The position numbers and the translations under genes are program-made. A stretch of DNA of 64,000 nt from Tunturiibacter empetritectus (GTDB lineage: Bacteria; Acidobacteriota; Terriglobia; Terriglobales; Acidobacteriaceae): assembly GCF_013410875.1 (NCBI RefSeq), contig NZ_JACCCU010000003.1, positions 310,001 to 374,000 on the forward strand, given 5' to 3'. Shown here one piece after another: positions 61,302 to 64,000 of the stretch. The notes under the pieces were generated by a model that had not been told where the DNA came from, searched no databases, and saw only the letters and a program-made list of their open reading frames with translations. Numbering within the stretch: the first letter of the stretch is position 1; each line of letters starts with the position of its first letter.

Positions 61302-64000
61302 ATGTCGTTCTGTCTGGGACGCGCGAGGTTGAGCGCGGGTGTGAGGAACGTGGTTCGGGCCTGCTTGCTGTGGTGTAGTGCCGCTGCTGCCGTGGGGGCG
61401 TGCGCTTGGGGCCAGACGCCGGTGGATGGCGAGGTCAGCGGATTTGTGGTGGATGCGACGGGCGCTGGCCTCAAGGGTGCGGTGGTGCAGGTGGAGAATC
61501 TCGCCAACGGATTGACTGCGGTTGCGAAGACCGAGGGCAGAGGCGAGTTTGTGGTGGCGCACCTGCCGGCGGGAGAGTACCGGGTGCTGGTTGGCTATGA
61601 GCGATTCGCGAATCTGACGCTGGAGCCTGTGGAGGTCGAGGTTGGCGGGGTGACCTCGGTGGAGGCCAGGCTCAAGGTTGGCGGAGTCATCACTTCGGTG
61701 AATGTGACTGCGGTGCCGGAGACACCGGCTACGGTGAGCGTTGATGAGGCGGCGGCCACGGCAACGGCGAGTGTCGTGACCCCGGAGGAGATGGAGCGAA
61801 CGCCGGTGAATGGGCGGCGATGGCAGACGTTTGCGCTGTTGACGCCGACGGTCAACGCCGATCCGGAGGGGGACGGTTTGTTGAGCTTTCGCGGGGTGGC
61901 TTCGACGCAGAACAGCAGTCGAGTCGATGGCGGAGATGATGACCAAAGTTTTGGCGCGGTGCCGCGAGGGACGGGCGGGGAGAGCGGCGCCGAGATCGAA
62001 GATGCGGCAGAGACTGGGTCGTCAAAGCGAGTGAGTGCGGGTAGTGTGGATGGCGGTGGCGGATATGGGCGTCATGCGGGTGCGGCTTCCACGTTTTCTC
62101 AGGAGGCGGTGAAGGAGTTTCGTGTGAGCGGGCAGAACTACTCGGCGCTGTATGGGCATGCGGCGGGAGGGATTATTACGACTGTTTCGAAGAGCGGAGC
62201 AAACACTCTGCATGGGACGGGTTTTTATCTGGTTCGGTCGAGTGCGTTTGGAGCTACGAATCCCTTTTCGATTGCGACGAGCTATGTGGGCGGTGTGAGC
62301 ACGAGCACCGAGGTAAAGCCAAGCGATCTTCGGCAGCAGTTCGGCGGCAGCGTTGGCGGGGCTGCGGTGAGGGATAAACTCTTCTACTTTTATGCCTACG
62401 ATCAGCAGCGGAGGTCGTTTCCGGCTATCTCGACTCCCGACGATCCGAACTTTTATTTACTGACGCCGACTCAGAGTGCACTGCTGGGCAATCGGGGCGT
62501 GACGCAGACGAAGATAGATGCTGCACTGACATACCTGGATAGTTTGACGGGGACGGTGCCGCGGCGACATGACCAGACGATCAACTTTGGCAAGGTGGAT
62601 TGGCAGGCGGTGGCGCGTCATCGCGTGAGTTTGCAGTATGACCGGGCACGATCGAGCTCTCCGTCCGGGGCGCGGTCTGCGCCGGTGGTGGATCTGGGAG
62701 CGGCAAGCCTGGGGAGCAGCTATGCGAAGGTGGATTCGGTGTTGGGGCGATGGATGTGGTCGGTGTCGCCGAAGCTGAGCCATGAGCTGCGTATTCAGTA
62801 TGGGCGGGATCTTCAGTTTGAGACGGCATCGAAGCCGCTGCCGCAGGAGCCGGCGGTGGGTCCCGAAGGATATGCTCCCGAGATTGCGATTGGGCCGGAT
62901 GGATTTACGTTCGGCACTTCGACCTCGCTTGGGCGCACGGCGTATCCGGACGAGAATAAGGTTCAGGTGGCCGACCTATTGACGCTGGTGCGGGGGCGCC
63001 ATCAGATCCAGGCGGGAGTGGATGTCAGCTTCGTTCATGACGATATTTCGAGTCTCAACAATCTGCAGGGAGCGTTTCACTACGACAGCGGAATTACTTC
63101 GGGACACGCGGGTGGACTGGTGGACTGGATCACCGACTATACGTTCAATGTAAACGCCTATCCGAATGGCGGGTGTCCGTCGATCACCGCGAAGGTGCAT
63201 GATTTCTGCTTTCGCTCGTTTACACAGAGCTTTGGGCAGAAGACGGTGACGTTCGATATGCAGGAGTGGGCGGGGTTTTTGCAGGATGACTGGAGGGTGA
63301 GACGGGGGCTGACAATAAGTGCCGGATTGCGTTACGAATACGAACTGTCTCCCCTACCGCAGCAGCCGAATGCAGTACTCGACGCGGTGTTTGGGCAGAA
63401 GGGCGCAACGAGCGTGTTTCCAGAGGATCGTAATAACTTTGGCCCAAGGGTGGGGGTGTCGTGGGAGCCGTTCGGGTCGGGACGGGGGGTGGTGCGAATT
63501 GGTTACGGGCTATTTTATGGCAGGCTGCCTGGCGCTACTGTGAGCAGCGCGTTGACAAGGACTGCACTGCCCTCATCTACGACCAGCGTTTTGATCTTGC
63601 CTACGACGGTTACAAATTGTCCACAGGTTGCGAACCAGGGTTTTGGCTATGCCTGCTCTTACGTGACGCCGCCGCCGGCAGCTGTGGGGAAGACGACTTC
63701 GGCGATGGTATTCGATCGGAGATTTCGGCTGCCAGCGGTGCAGCAGGGCAGTTTTTCGATTGAGCGTGAAATGGGTGCGGGGACGATTGCGAGTGCGACG
63801 TACTTACTGAATCTCGACCGGCAGCTGCCGAACTCGGTGGATATTAATATTGCGCCGGCGGTGGCGACGAAGGAGTTTCAACTGCAAGGTGGGACAAGTG
63901 CAGTGGGTGTTCGGGATGGCGAGACGTTTGTGGTTCCGTTTTATTCGCAAAGGCTGAATACGAACTTTGGACCTGTAACCGACATTGTTTCAAATGCCGA
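61302..64000 (+). CDS. TonB-dependent outer-membrane receptor, second paralogue (3' end outside window)
   Basis: Open from ATG 61302 (GGAG 5 nt upstream) to the window edge, 899 complete codons. Signal sequence about 20-36 (CLLWCSAAAAVGACAWGQ), then VSGFVVDATGAGLKGAVVQVENLANGLTAVAKTEGRGEF, the same regulatory-like domain as in the preceding gene, and a plug with EAVKEFRVSGQNYSALYGHAAGGIITTVSKSGANTLHG. An acidic/Gly-rich insert (about 215-250) precedes the plug strands. Barrel strands such as WAGFLQDDWRVRRGLTISAGLRYEYE follow. Transcribed separately, since a terminator lies between the two receptors. Confidence 0.9.
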   Translation, partial: MSFCLGRARLSAGVRNVVRACLLWCSAAAAVGACAWGQTPVDGEVSGFVVDATGAGLKGAVVQVENLANGLTAVAKTEGRGEFVVAHLPAGEYRVLVGYERFANLTLEPVEVEVGGVTSVEARLKVGGVITSVNVTAVPETPATVSVDEAAATATASVVTPEEMERTPVNGRRWQTFALLTPTVNADPEGDGLLSFRGVASTQNSSRVDGGDDDQSFGAVPRGTGGESGAEIEDAAETGSSKRVSAGSVDGGGGYGRHAGAASTFSQEAVKEFRVSGQNYSALYGHAAGGIITTVSKSGANTLHGTGFYLVRSSAFGATNPFSIATSYVGGVSTSTEVKPSDLRQQFGGSVGGAAVRDKLFYFYAYDQQRRSFPAISTPDDPNFYLLTPTQSALLGNRGVTQTKIDAALTYLDSLTGTVPRRHDQTINFGKVDWQAVARHRVSLQYDRARSSSPSGARSAPVVDLGAASLGSSYAKVDSVLGRWMWSVSPKLSHELRIQYGRDLQFETASKPLPQEPAVGPEGYAPEIAIGPDGFTFGTSTSLGRTAYPDENKVQVADLLTLVRGRHQIQAGVDVSFVHDDISSLNNLQGAFHYDSGITSGHAGGLVDWITDYTFNVNAYPNGGCPSITAKVHDFCFRSFTQSFGQKTVTFDMQEWAGFLQDDWRVRRGLTISAGLRYEYELSPLPQQPNAVLDAVFGQKGATSVFPEDRNNFGPRVGVSWEPFGSGRGVVRIGYGLFYGRLPGATVSSALTRTALPSSTTSVLILPTTVTNCPQVANQGFGYACSYVTPPPAAVGKTTSAMVFDRRFRLPAVQQGSFSIEREMGAGTIASATYLLNLDRQLPNSVDINIAPAVATKEFQLQGGTSAVGVRDGETFVVPFYSQRLNTNFGPVTDIVSNA

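Noticed and set aside
1..64000. CRISPR array, tRNA/rRNA genes, insertion sequence transposases, prophage genes
   Set aside because: No spaced short direct repeats, no cloverleaf-like sequence and no transposase, integrase or phage structural motifs were found on either strand.

Overview
The window looks like a piece of chromosome from an acidobacterium (Acidobacteriota, probably the family Acidobacteriaceae, the Granulicella/Edaphobacter/Terriglobus group). The inference rests on moderately high GC, very large TonB-dependent receptors with an N-terminal carboxypeptidase-regulatory-like domain at the right end, a YidC beginning AEFKNPNQQ, and many secreted or Tat-exported single-copy proteins. 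It is origin-proximal: dnaA, dnaN, rpmH-rnpA-yidD-yidC-jag, rsmG-parA-parB with two perfect parS sites, and mnmE are all here, but the usual compact cluster is broken up by unrelated genes.

Layout. 0-3 kb: start of a dihydrolipoamide-dehydrogenase-like gene, a two-gene hypothetical pair, then a zinc-ribbon membrane protein and hemB. 3-8 kb: mutS2, an L-lactate-dehydrogenase-like gene, dnaN. 8-12.3 kb: NAD(P)-binding protein, two small secreted proteins, a long TPR protein. 12.6-19.1 kb: dnaA (minus) and divergently a GNAT gene then rpmH-rnpA-yidD-yidC-jag (RNase P protein, ribosomal protein L34, membrane insertase). 19.2-24.1 kb: two SRPBCC proteins flanking a quinone-oxidoreductase-like gene, a degenerate HNH protein, thrS. 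24.3-28.2 kb: short proteins, tspO, folC-plsC. 28.4-32 kb: class I amidotransferase, rsmG, parA, parB. 32-45.7 kb: accessory metabolism and envelope genes (amidohydrolase, methyltransferase, HU, GT39, PNGase A-like, Gfo/Idh/MocA, LLM oxidoreductase, isochorismatase-like, patatin-Omp85 protein, a frameshifted sugar isomerase). 45.8-49.2 kb: rhodanese, collagen-like lipoprotein, DUF2461, PEP-CTERM protein. 49.6-54.5 kb: mnmE, diguanylate cyclase, panB-panC. 54.6-56.2 kb: a stretch that looks lower in GC, with one orphan gene. 56.2-64 kb: obgE and two TonB-dependent receptors, the second running off the window.

The most unusual content is between the genes. (1) A family of six palindromic elements (three full, about 180-193 bp; three half, about 95 bp) sits between genes from 12.4 to 47.7 kb. 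They have a constant core and a hairpin whose stem sequence changes in a compensated way from copy to copy. One lies between parA and parB, one next to dnaA, and two flank the collagen-like lipoprotein gene as direct repeats. (2) A second, unrelated element occurs twice, downstream of dnaA and upstream of mnmE. It has fixed spacing (AAAATAAA, 10 nt, GTGGCG, 33 nt, a 28-nt CCACG-repeat core matching at 26/28 positions) followed by a G-poor tract with runs of C. I do not recognise either as a described family; both should be searched genome-wide. No tRNA, rRNA, CRISPR array, transposase or prophage gene was seen.
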